From NCBI GenBank assembly GCA_947179485.1, contig OX359247.1:25520801-25584800 (forward strand): a stretch of 64,000 nucleotides of DNA, read 5' to 3'. Below, one piece after another: positions 12,038-23,233 of this stretch. This stretch comes from Allacma fusca. Lineage: Eukaryota; Arthropoda; Collembola; Symphypleona; Sminthuridae. The translations under genes were made by a program, and so were the position numbers. How positions within the stretch are numbered: position 1 is the first letter of the stretch; the number at the start of each line of letters is the position of its first letter. Under the pieces are notes generated by a model, which was not told the DNA's origin, ran no database searches, and saw only the letters and a program-made list of their open reading frames with translations.

Positions 12038-12128
12038 CTTCGTAGTATCTCTTATTTGTTGACTGATATCCACTTGGTTCTCACCCTTTGTTTTCTTCAC
12101 AGAACCACTACTCGCACTATTATTTTAT
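12038..12128 (-). other. Likely 5' UTR, or alternative coding start of the taranis-like gene
   Basis: This stretch lies directly upstream of the chosen ATG. It is open in the coding frame back to a TAA at 12127-12125 and would encode VKKTKGENQVDISQQIRD before the Met. A T-rich stretch ending in TGTAG (AG at 12130-12129) could be a splice acceptor for an upstream exon. The in-frame TAA just after it would make that exon start non-coding unless a closer AG is used. Confidence 0.4.
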
Positions 12129-13039
12129 CTACAAACAAAATCACACAAAAAACTCAATTATCATTCTAGTACCTCGGCTTACTTTTATTTACGCAACTCT
12201 CGAGATCAAAACTATCCTACAAGGACATGTGCTCCCAACATCGTCCTTCTTCAGGACTTTTCATATCACGAATCCTTCCCGTAACTTTTAAAAAAAAAAA
12301 ATGCTTCTCGTTTATTCCCGTAATTTTATCTTGGAAAGGTTTTTTATTTTTTTTTTTAAATTCAAATCTTCACACAGAATTTATATCTCCCCAACATGAA
12401 ATTACATTTTTTTGCTTTTGAACAAGATTGTTTTTTTTCACAAAAAAATCTCTTTTCCCTTTTAAAACCCACTGAGACTCCAGAATTTTTTGTATATATA
12501 TATTTTTTTTTCTCACGATGAATTTTGTCAAAATTAAATATTGAGGTTCCGCTTTACAAAGGTACATACCAAGTAAGAAACTTTCCGTGAAGCTCGTACT
12601 TCTGTATGGAATTGGTATTTGTATGGATGATTCCAATAAAAACTCAAGACTCAATGTTTAACTTAATTTCACTTTTCCATTGCCAAAGTTATGGTCACAC
12701 AAAACTCTCTTTGAGGGACAATGAAGGAACTAATGGGTCATTCAAATCACTTTCACCGAAATTTCCCACGGCTCTTTTCTTCTCTCAAAAGGGGAGAAAA
12801 AGTAAATACAAATTTTTTTTGAAGATGCGGAGGATGATGAGAAACTGTGAGTAAATGTTGTTGTTAATTGTAATAATTATTACAGATGAGTAAAAAATTG
12901 ATTTCACTGGGGATAATCAAAGGATCAGGAGGGTTGTGACAACATGGAGTAATAATATTGTGATGAGTGAACAAGAGCTCCGATTTCCAATTTGATGGAC
13001 TCAATAATAATTATTATAATAAGTATGAATGACAATATG

Positions 13040-13700
13040 ACACGACACTTGACGCAGTAAGCCAACAACTTGCGTCCTATTAATATTGGCAGTAATGGTC
13101 GGAGTGACTGCACGAAGAGGAGCAGCACGAGTGTGTGGTACTGTAGGAGTCGACAGGAGTGGAAGAACCCGGAGCAACAGTGATCATCTCCAATTCCAAT
13201 AAAAATTACACACCACAAACTTTGTTTGCCACACACCAATATCTGTCGATTAGCCTTGTTTTATATATTTTGATGAGAAAAAAAAATTTACGCTCCTGTC
13301 TGTATAGTGTATGTGAGAGGTTGAAGAAGTTCGCTCGGAGCAGCTGAACTTATTAGTGACGGTATGGTATTATTATACAGGACAGTGTATGTGTAGAGTG
13401 TGAGGAGAAAAGTGAGCACTCAGGTTGTGTGTCTCCTCTCTCTCTCTCTTTCTGTGTGTGTGTCTGTCTCTCTCTCTCTCTCTCTGAAGAGTAGTGTGTG
13501 TGAAGCTACGTGCCTGTATGTATATGACGTGAGAAGTAAATGCAATGGAGAGAGTGCTGGAGAAAATTTCACGTACGTCCACCTTCCACAAAATTCTCAG
13601 CTCAACTGACTCAACTCTGGCATTGCATGACGTTCAAGTTAGGCGAGGCGAGAGTTGCAAGACCCTCATACTTCGAAGGTCTTCTACTATAAACTATAAC
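13040..13700 (-). promoter_or_regulatory. Candidate promoter / 5' region of the taranis-like gene
   Basis: This stretch, 1.0-1.7 kb upstream of the first coding exon, has visibly more CpG than its neighbours (for example near 13100-13165, 13330-13345 and 13620-13650). It also carries a compound CT/GT tract (13435-13485), which reads as GAGA on the gene's strand. A minus-strand TATATAAAA lies at 13267-13259, and a TATAAATA lies just upstream at 13799-13792. I see no clear initiator at the right distance, so no start site is assigned. Confidence 0.3.
13435..13485. repeat. CT/GT compound microsatellite
   Basis: CT repeat, then TGTG, then CT again, in the candidate promoter of the taranis-like gene. 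It reads as GAGA repeats on the gene's strand. Confidence 0.9.
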
Positions 13701-13910
13701 TATGTGCAACAGCAACACTACTTACTTTACTCCATCCAAAGCCCAAGCCCCAAGCCCCTTTCTTTGCCCATATCTTTTTTCTCAAATAGTATATTTATAC
13801 ATGGAAGGGGGGGATGTAAGTGCATACTTTTCCACACACACCTATAACTTTTTATATACTTTTCCTCCGTCGTCTCAAGCTATACTCACACACTACTACA
13901 CTCAACTCAA

Positions 13911-13929
13911 ACACACACACACACACACA
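13911..13929. repeat. (CA)n microsatellite
   Basis: CA repeat of about 19 bases. Confidence 0.85.
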
Positions 13930-14007
13930 TACACTCCTTGCTCGTACGAATACATACTTTATGCATAACTCCCTGGTCCTCTCGTAGTAGTAGTAGTAAT
14001 ATTAAGC

Positions 14008-14040
14008 ATCTCTCTTCTCTCTTTCTCTCTCTCTCTCTCC
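14008..14040. repeat. (CT)n microsatellite, imperfect
   Basis: CT-rich tract broken by two TTs. A short TAG trinucleotide run (about 13984-13998) precedes it. Confidence 0.85.
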
Positions 14041-14273
14041 ACTCCTGCAGTGTATAATACACTCTAACTTGTGTGTGTGACCGTGTGTACGTATATGTGT
14101 GGAAAAACCAACCAAAAGTTGATATAGAGATGAAAGACACCATATAGGTACTTACATCTGGTGATCATTTAGAGATTTCTAAGCCATCAAAACATAGCCA
14201 GATAATAGTCCACAACAGCATCAGTGGTGGCAATAATAATCATAACTGACTTGCTAAGACTACACACACTTCT

Positions 14274-14276
<3 letters not shown>

Positions 14277-14312
<36 letters not shown>
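14277..14312. repeat. (CT)n microsatellite
   Basis: Uninterrupted CT repeat of about 36 bases, upstream of the taranis-like gene and GAGA on its strand. Confidence 0.9.
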
Positions 14313-14314
<2 letters not shown>

Positions 14315-14798
14315 ACTCTGCATTTCTATATACGCAACACTTGATTTGCGCTCTTTCAAACACTCTTATTTATTTGAGAACTATACATGACTCGTCCTCT
14401 GGTCACATTTCCCTGACACCCGCTTTTATGTTTCCAGTGTGTGACTGTGTGTCAATGTGGGGCTGTAATTAACCCAAACTTCCCACATTACTCCGCTCCT
14501 ACTCACTCAGTAATTCTATCACTTCTACCTGCACCGAGGGATTTACCTAAGGCTTATTGCAGACCTAAAATTTTATCTGAAAGTTTGGGTATTCATACAG
14601 TTCATTTTTATGTAATTGCTCCATCCGAAAACAGTGATACTGCTAGAATGCTACGAGGGAGCTCAAGGATTTCACCATGACTGCCATGCCATAACACGTA
14701 AGCTCTCCGATTGGTTATGTACGTTCCAAAGAGGAAAAGTGTGAATATGTACAGCGTCCAAGTCTGCTGGAGTGACTCAAGTTGAGTCTACACAAACG

Positions 14799-14821
14799 CT
14801 ACTACTACTACTACTACTACT
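14799..14821. repeat. (CTA)n trinucleotide repeat
   Basis: About seven CTA units. Confidence 0.85.
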
Positions 14822-14996
14822 GTGAAAAATAAAGTATTTGTTTAGTATGTACAAGCTGGGAAGACCTGGACGGACTGGACCCCTACAGACTACAGGCTTT
14901 GATACATACAGCTGGAGTAATTTTAGTAGCTATTAATGCACAGGAGTAGTGTAGTGTGGCACAGTTCATGCTAAAGAGGTTACACTACTTGGACGC

Positions 14997-15020
14997 TGTG
15001 TGTGTGTGTGTGTGTGTGTG
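14997..15020. repeat. (TG)n microsatellite
   Basis: TG repeat of about 24 bases. Confidence 0.9.
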
Positions 15021-16396
15021 AGTGAACGAGACGGGTGCGATTGCTGTGTGTACTGTGTGTATAGTGAGTGGTGCTGTAGATATGTATGGATTGTATAACT
15101 CTATACGCACATATAAGCTCTGGCATTTAGGAATCAACAGAGAAACATATGTACGGACGAGAGTCACTGGGTTTAATTGTGTATGCCTCTGCATTATACA
15201 CTCTTGTGGATTAAATACATCGTCCTGGTGATAATGAGTTGGATGCCTTGCCTTGATCATTTCGTTATTTCCTTTACGCTGATACACTGAGCTTTCCTTG
15301 TAATAAAATATAATGGTGGTGGTGTGTGTAGTGGTGCCGCTTTTTACACGCACGCATGCTATGCATCAACATTTCTCAATCCAACATCCCAGGCATTCTC
15401 AACTCTGCTCGCCACATTTAATTCCATTATGTAAGTGTATGTTGTGGATAAACCCTGGCTTGTTTACCTTTGCACAACAACAGTCTCCTATGTACTCCTA
15501 GGCGCTCAACGACTCAACACGTCGTCCGGACGGGAACGAACGCTAGTGAGGGAATATAGCCTCAAGGGATAAAAATTCTTATGTGGATAGCTACCGTATT
15601 TGCTTAATCTGCAAAAATTTATACTTTTTCTTATTATGGGTCACCCTTTTCCCTTTCCACTTGACTACGCTCACATTCCAAACAACATTCCAAAATCCAC
15701 CCGAAATCCAATCTATCACCCTCTCATATGATTAATTCCCGACAGTCTCGCACAAAGCCACCAAAATTACAACATCCATTATCCACCATTACAAAATTAG
15801 GGAGCTCCGTCCTACCCCATTAAATACACTCTACACTCAATAATAAGCCCCATGCTAATAAAATCCTCCTATTACGGACGTGCCAGAAGAGCCGTTTGTT
15901 CTTAGTAACCCTGGTCAAAGGAGGTCCGGAGAAATTCACTCAGCTTTTTTTTGTTTAATCCAAAAAAAAAATAAAAACAGGAGGAAAAATCATAAAATAT
16001 ATGGATCTCCGATGGGTAAAACATTTATGTACCTTTTGGTAGTGTGCAAATCCAGGAATTATTATTTCCCAGTGAAGCTGTTCCAAATGAAAGATTTACA
16101 CAAAGGAGAATCAGAGCTGGAGCATAAAAGTATAAACTCCAGAAAAATGATCCCTTAATGGCTCTGGTAATGGTGAAATCAATGTCGATTCGCGATTCTA
16201 TCAAGATCGTAGCCTGTAGCTACCAGCAAACAACGAGATTAACCCTGGCTACATACATATGTGCAGAGGAGGAAGGTCCACATGTATGTACATATGTGAG
16301 ACACAGGCTGCAGTAGAAATACCAAATCATGAAACTACAGAGGCTCTTCCCAACGACTCCTATCTCCAAAGTAAACTCTATCTTGTGTCGTCCCAT

Positions 16397-16423
<27 letters not shown>
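16397..16423. repeat. (AC)n microsatellite
   Basis: AC repeat of about 27 bases. Confidence 0.9.
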
Positions 16424-16428
<5 letters not shown>

Positions 16429-17396
16429 ACTTCATGGCAGCTCCCACTAATGCGAATTTATGTAAATTAAAGCACCACTGACATAGAGTTCAGATACAAG
16501 GAGTGACTCTTTTTATAAATTCTGCAACAGCTGTGCTCGATGTGTGAGAGTATGAATAGTAGTGGTGAGGTAGGCAGGGTTGGAGGGATAGATAGATCCA
16601 GTGAGGATAGAGGAGGTTTCGAGTGCGTATATAACTGCAACACTAGTCATATTTTATTATTACTTATAAGCATCATTTTCAACTACTACTCCCATGCCCG
16701 TGCATACAGATGAATACAAATCCAGAGCGCGTTGACATAAAAACATTAAAAATCCATAGCCACTCAGCGCCTTCCCGAAGCCCTCCCACATCACAACTTA
16801 TTCCCCTGTAAACTAAATTCCAACCACATAGCCACATATTGCAAACTCATCCAAACATCATTTTCGCACATGCCTTCCCATTCTCAGTCTCACTGAGGAG
16901 AGTCCATACCATCCTTCCATTTGCCATTTAGAATCTACACACAAAGGCTTGGATTTTTATACACCTTTAAGAAGGATAAAATTTTCCAATAAAAATAACA
17001 ATCATGAATCATTTTCTGAATGTTTCTCCTATTGGTAATAATTACTATTTACGGGTGTACTGTAAAAGTCCCCAGATAAAGATTTTTCTAATTATCTTCC
17101 TAGTAATTAAATCCTCTCACATTCGAACTCTGTACACTCTGTAGGGGGAAAACCAGGAGTGTTACGTATGAGAATGTCACTTTTAGCAGGACATTTGAAA
17201 ACATTACGTACTATGTGTACTGGCCATATAGACGAAAGCTTGTAAGCATTTCATGGTAACATTGACAACAGAATCACCCAAGCCTGAGAGCATGTACACA
17301 TTAGATTAGAACAGAACCACAGCGCATGGTTATTTTTGTTGCAAAGTGACATTTATTTACCAGCAGCTAATGGTGAAGGGGATACTATACTTACAG

Positions 17397-17421
17397 ACAC
17401 ACACACACACACACACACACA
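17397..17421. repeat. (AC)n microsatellite
   Basis: AC repeat of about 25 bases. Confidence 0.9.
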
Positions 17422-18236
17422 TATCTACACACATTTATGTATGCCTACTGTCTATACAGTAACAGTGGCAGCCTCTACTATTATATGTGCAGAGTTGATG
17501 TTCATAAATGATTGGGCTGCCTCCAACTCTCGTCGCACTCAAACTAACCTCAGCTAATAGTTAATGGCAAGGAAGCATCACTTGTTTGGTGTTGGAATTG
17601 AAAGCACGACGTACACTACAGAGATAGCCCCAGCAGTGGTAGCAGCTGAGGCTTCACTCACGCACAAAATCATGAATTATGCATAAACCTTGAACTCCTT
17701 ATCAGTTTCACCTTATTGAAGCTTAAAAGTCAAATTATTATCTGACCAGAAGAAAACCAAGTCTGCAAAGAAATAGAAAAATGTTTCCAAGCAAAAATCT
17801 CTTTATGGCAGAGGGGTCTGTGTGTAATGTAGATATGCACAATGGACATAGGACGAAATACTGTTCGGTGTGTACGTCAGTAAAGCTTAATGCCCATGTT
17901 GAGTGTGCTTAGAGGTCTACTATACATGATTATACACTCGTAAGCAATGATTTTCGTTCATGCTCGTTAATTGTGACCCCATTAATTGTGTGAGTAAAAC
18001 CTTGATTTTTTTTTCTTCTTAGGCCTAATATCCAGCCATTCTTACGCTCTGTAATAGTAACATCACATTTATGTTCCATTATGCTCTATGCACTCCCCAA
18101 TATCCAGAATAGTAAAAAAAAGCATTAATCGACTCTAGTTTTCTCAATTCCTACACGCTATACGTACATACTCGCACGTACCCACTTGAAGGAACTTAGC
18201 TTAAGCTGTGTAGACGTAGACACTTTGGGGTTTGGA

Positions 18237-18256
18237 GTGTGTGTGTGTGTGTGTGT
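18237..18256. repeat. (GT)n microsatellite
   Basis: GT repeat of about 20 bases followed by TATATA. Confidence 0.85.
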
Positions 18257-21200
18257 ATATAAGTATATATATATAGTGTGTAGTGTACGTAGTTGTGAAG
18301 AGTGTACGCACTTACGTACATATTACATATGTAACATATAAACTCTGGAGCTGTGTGAAGAGCGGATGGGAAAAGCATGCATAAATATAACGTGAGTTGT
18401 GAGTCCTGAACGACTGAACGAACGCTACGGCAAATACGCACGTAATATAACAGTGTTGTTCACTTTTCAACGCAAACTTTGAGATAATCCCGTACTTGGT
18501 AAAATCAAGCTTCTGTGCTATGCCCCAAGGATAAATAAACGTTGGAATAATGCATGCTGAAGCACAGCGTAGACAACAATGTCAGCAGAGAGCCCCCACC
18601 CTAGTTTTTTTTTTCGTCAACTATATAATTCACCTTTTTCCTTTTAAATGTTGTCATAAATACTTCTATTTTGAGGTACACAGTTCCACAAGGCAGACCA
18701 CTACTATTGGAGTCCACTGCCGCCTGAGCAGTAGTATAGTGTAGATATACATATGCACATTTATTTAACCTCCATTCCCAGAATTCCTCCTGACCCGCAG
18801 TAATAGGACGTTGGGCTACGATGAGTAGATATTACTAAGCGAGAGTGACTCTCAACAGTCTACACTCATCAAGGCTATAAGGTTAGACTTTATTTTCCTA
18901 AATATACTGATACTTCAAAATTGAGTACAGTTTAGTCAAATACTATTTATGAATTTGTACATGGGTTCCCGTTGAGCCGTTCCTGACAGCCAATTATAAT
19001 GGACTGACTCATCCCACACGGGGTTTTGTCGCAGGAAAAGTTCATTCCCATAGTACACTTTAATACAGAATCGGATGAGCCACTGTAGAAATGACGGTGT
19101 GTACCCCCATGGATCATAACTGGAGGATTACACCTATGTATAGTATATCCACACATCCTAAAAAGATTCCCTTTCCTGTGGGGCTGAGAAATCTGGTAAA
19201 AGTTGAGGACAAGGAGCAAGTTTCGGGAAACTGGGAATTTCCAAACATATACTTTGGCAACGTTAGAAACTTATCTGTGAGGAGAGTTTGAGTAAACTAT
19301 GTGACGATCATGTCAGGCCAAGTTAAGAAACGGGAGGGAGACTGGCAGCCGGGTATGCACCGGGAGACTCTGGCATTTCCATATGTAGGACAAGATTACC
19401 AACATAATGAATAAATGTCGTGTAGATAAGCATATAAAAACAGGACATAATGGTAAAGACCGAAAGAGAAGGATGTTCACTTTATTATTCCCTCACATAA
19501 ACCATGATAGATAAAAGTAATAAGGCTATTTTATGCGCTTTAGCTTTGAGTGGCTCCTGAGACAAACTTTATAACTTTCTGCTACCATTATTCATTTCGT
19601 TGAGGACTACAGTACCCCAGCATATGTACCTACTGTATCTAATGTAAGTACAACAAACAATTCCTCTCTTTCCTCCAGCTTACCCCATAGCCAGGTCTAC
19701 CCGAATCCTACCTCTCCACATATAATACAAACAATAAACACTCACATACACAATGGCCATATACAGTGGAAGACACCACTCCAAACAAGGCAGGACTTGG
19801 TTACCCGGAAATGTGCGTGGTTAAGTTCACGCAATCACTAGTCTTCTGGAGCATCAACGCTTCAGTGACTTTCCTCTCTTGTCACTGACTGTATCTTCCC
19901 CTTTTGTTCCTTCCCTATATGCAATAAGCCAATGTATGTATCTCTATAGTCGGCAGGCTCCTTGTATAGCCCTCAAGTGTGCTCAAGTTAAATACACCTA
20001 TTAGTTCCTTATTGAGACTGTACACACAATTCCCTTCTCCTTCCCATATATGTAATTACATATATATATATAGATATATATCCTGTACACACTAATGACA
20101 ATTAACAACGACTGGTTTACTTTAATTTCAACACTTTCTAAATTGCAAATTCCGAGACTCCTAATGAATTTATCTACAGACCATCTGCAATAATTAAAAC
20201 CATCTTGAATATGATTAGGCGGGGAGGGAAGAGCTTGAAGATTCTTTATTAATTTTAGCAGTCCCGGCTGTAACATGTATGTCCATACATAAAAACGAGT
20301 AACAAGTTTGGGAGAGGGGGGAAGGGATTTCAAAATCAGGAAGCTGACCACATACACTACAGAGCGTGAAGTTTGTGGATGAGGCTCGGGAATGAGCAAC
20401 ATTTTAAAACAAGTCCCCTTATGTACCAAAAAATAGTGGAATAACTGATCAGGATGGAAGGAGAGGGATTGATAAAATTGTGTAGCAGAGCAGAACAAGT
20501 ATTATCACAACTAAAAAGTACATAGCCATTAGAAGTGAAGAGCATTCTACACGACCAAGATCCACTTAAGAACTTCTCTATGAGAACTTACGGATACTCC
20601 TATCTGTAAATGTATCAGGGCTCTTGTGTGCAGACTTGTGGGGATATATCCATCAGTATGTGTTACCCCTGTGGAAGTCAGAACTCTCAGGGATACTACT
20701 ACATCTCCCTGCCCGGAGCTAAAAGTAAGGCACCAACTCTGTAACCTATACTCTGAGGCTCTGGGAGCAGGAGACGAGAGACTCTGTGGATATTGTAGGA
20801 GAGCAGTGCATGCAGAAATAAATCGAAAAACATAGACGAGAAACTGCAAAGTACGTGAGAGAGAATCATAAAAAGCGACTTTCCTTTGATGCGATAAAAG
20901 ATGCCAATATGAAGCTCCTCTGACGAGAAACAAGACCACCTCAACAGTCACAGTCAAGTTTCAATACCTCCCTACCAAAAACCAGCCTGGAAATATAACT
21001 TTATGCACTTGAGGAGGAAATCTGTTGGATAGGGGCTATAGGACGGGAAGTGTAGGGATGGACAGGGATAGTCACAATATACTATTATTCCTCTCCTATA
21101 GTTAACACTAGGGTACATATCTCTCTACATACAAGTCCTACTGCAAGAACCAGTGCTCAAACCAACCATAAGGACTCTGACTCTGGCTCCTCAAATCCAG

Positions 21201-22502
21201 TCTACATAATAAATGGATATGAGTTTACTCTCAGAACAACTTCTATAAAAAATTATACGCATTCAAAACCCTGGGAGTAGTCATACAGTCATTCCCATAC
21301 ATACATGTATATTTCTCCGTACTATATGGGCTCTGCTGCATGTATTACTGGAGCCCAGTTTCAGTCTACGACAGTAGTAGGGTAAGATATGACTACATGG
21401 GTTTTCAGGGAATGGAACCGGGCCTATAGTGTACAGTGTCTACTACTACAAGTACAAACATATGTATGTACATCCGAGATGATGCACATACATACATCCA
21501 GAGAGCCATGGTTCTGATTCAATTCTTCCACCCGAATCACCCTTCTTCCTAACTCATCTCAATCTCATCAGAGAACACACTGCTTGCCTTGGCTGTCAAA
21601 GCACGTTACATACTATTTTAAGTGTGTGTGCCTCTGTATGCACTTATATAGGTACTGTAGGACTCAAAGGCACAAGTCAGAGTTGGAAGAGCGATAAGAT
21701 ACAGACGGAGCCCCAGCCCTCCTATTATACACTACAGCTCTAAGCTATTGCCGTTATTAGAACTCAATGCATTATGATGGTCCTCTCAAACTCTTGTAAT
21801 ACAATTTATCACCATCCTACAAACCAGTTTACCAACCATAGTAATCATCCGCCTCTACGATTCTTATTCAATTTGTGTTTTAATCATCAGCTGAGCACAG
21901 TAGCTTCAAAGTAACGTAATATTATTCAAGTCGTATGCCCTGCTCATTCGAACAATCATCTTTTACACTTTGCCTCCACTTCCACGCTTATTAATATAAC
22001 CCAGGAGAAAATTAATGTTTACAATGCAAAAAATTACAAGTGCCAGCTCATTTCTAAAAAAAAAAATATACACTGGTTGTATGTATACCTTAGTGTGTAG
22101 GTATGTAAATAGTATGTAGCCTTATGTAATATCTCTCCTGCAATATGTATGTATCCGATCCTATTCCAATGTAATTTCAGACATTAAAAACTCACAGTAA
22201 AAGTTTGTATAATTGCAATCATAAAATACCCACAACTATCTGTACAAGATCTCGTACTTAAAACGTGGTTAGCATTTTACGCAAGGAAATGCTCCTGCGA
22301 AATATTTCCGCCTCTGTTCATGTAGGCTAAACGTGACTGAGCTTTTAAAAGCTTGCTTGATGCTTGGTGTGAGAGTACACAAACAAAAAATGATTTTAAC
22401 AATTATTCAGCGTCAATTTGTACAATAATTCCTTTTATGACTTCTATTTCTGAAATATACTAATGACTATGGGGAACATCGTCAGAGGAAATTGAACTTA
22501 AA

Positions 22503-22820
22503 TTATGACAAGTCCTTCCATTCCAGCGTGTATGAGTAATAGAGCCTCAAGTCCGACGTTGGGGCTTGATTGAATTCGTTCAGAGTCCGCGTGCTTACAT
22601 CCACGTCCATTATTCCCATCCAAGCATTTAATCTGTTCTCCCACTGTCTACACTGATTTGGCCTTTGTTCACACCCAGCTCCAATCAACCAGATAAATAC
22701 AAATCCATCTGATAAACGACCCGTCGTTACTCCGCTGTGTGAAAGTTTTAACTCCGGATTTAAACTCACAGGACATGTTTTTCGTAAAAGTCGCGGAGCG
22801 GCAACGTGGACAGAGGACAT
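22503..22820 (-). CDS. Unrecognised 105-aa open frame in a CpG-rich patch (doubtful)
   Basis: The frame starts at ATG 22820-22818 (MSSVHVAAPRLL) and ends at TAA 22505-22503. I do not recognise the family. It attracts notice because the patch has far more CpG than its surroundings, as in the proven exons of the taranis-like gene, and because the C-terminal part (NEFNQAPTSDLRLYYSYTLE) is hydrophilic with little low complexity. A second minus frame starts at ATG 22893 and overlaps it, and a TATAA-like word sits at about 22884. It may be an exon, a non-coding first exon or chance. Confidence 0.15.
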   Translation of the reverse strand: MSSVHVAAPRLLRKTCPVSLNPELKLSHSGVTTGRLSDGFVFIWLIGAGCEQRPNQCRQWENRLNAWMGIMDVDVSTRTLNEFNQAPTSDLRLYYSYTLEWKDLS

Positions 22821-23175
22821 GAGCCATAACAACAAGAGTAGTCAATCCCAGACTCAAATCCACACAACAACTATCATTATAAAAGGTAAACATAATGGCA
22901 TTTAAGACTCCCCATTATATACTCCATAGAGCTCATGGCTGACTCCCAGTTCCTGTAGTCCCAGTACAACTACAGCCTTCTTATCAAGTGCTTATGCACG
23001 TATGCACACGTTATGTGACATGCGTTAAGATAAGATTTAATTACGAGTTGCCACACTTGCTCAGCTCAGTTAGCACTGTACTATACACAATGTTGTATTC
23101 TGTAGTGGACTACAGAGGTCAATACAGAAAGGCACAGCCGGAAAAATCTCATAGAAAACATGCCTGCGGTGGAAC

Positions 23176-23178
<3 letters not shown>

Positions 23179-23231
<53 letters not shown>
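23179..23231. repeat. (CA)n microsatellite, long
   Basis: Uninterrupted CA repeat of about 53 bases, the longest of its kind here. Confidence 0.95.

Positions 23232-23233
<2 letters not shown>

Larger units (their letters stand above)
13701..22300. other. Gene-poor upstream region, no recognised gene
   Basis: I see microsatellites and ordinary AT-rich sequence. The largest open frames (20001-20498 and 20547-20957, both minus) begin at non-ATG codons and show no family motif. A strong donor-like GTAAGTAC lies on the minus strand at 14155-14148 and could end a non-coding first exon of the taranis-like gene, but such words are common in AT-rich DNA. Confidence 0.45.

Noticed and set aside
14985-15353. 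A 122-aa minus frame.
   Set aside because: It is held open partly by a TG repeat (His-Thr run) and shows no domain.
20001-20498. A 165-aa minus frame, the second-longest in the window.
   Set aside because: It starts at TTG, ends in a TATA/Ile-Tyr repeat, has no family motif, and is about the length expected by chance in 64 kb.
20547-20957. A 136-aa minus frame next to the previous one.
   Set aside because: It has no recognised domain, and its plus-strand shadow is equally open.
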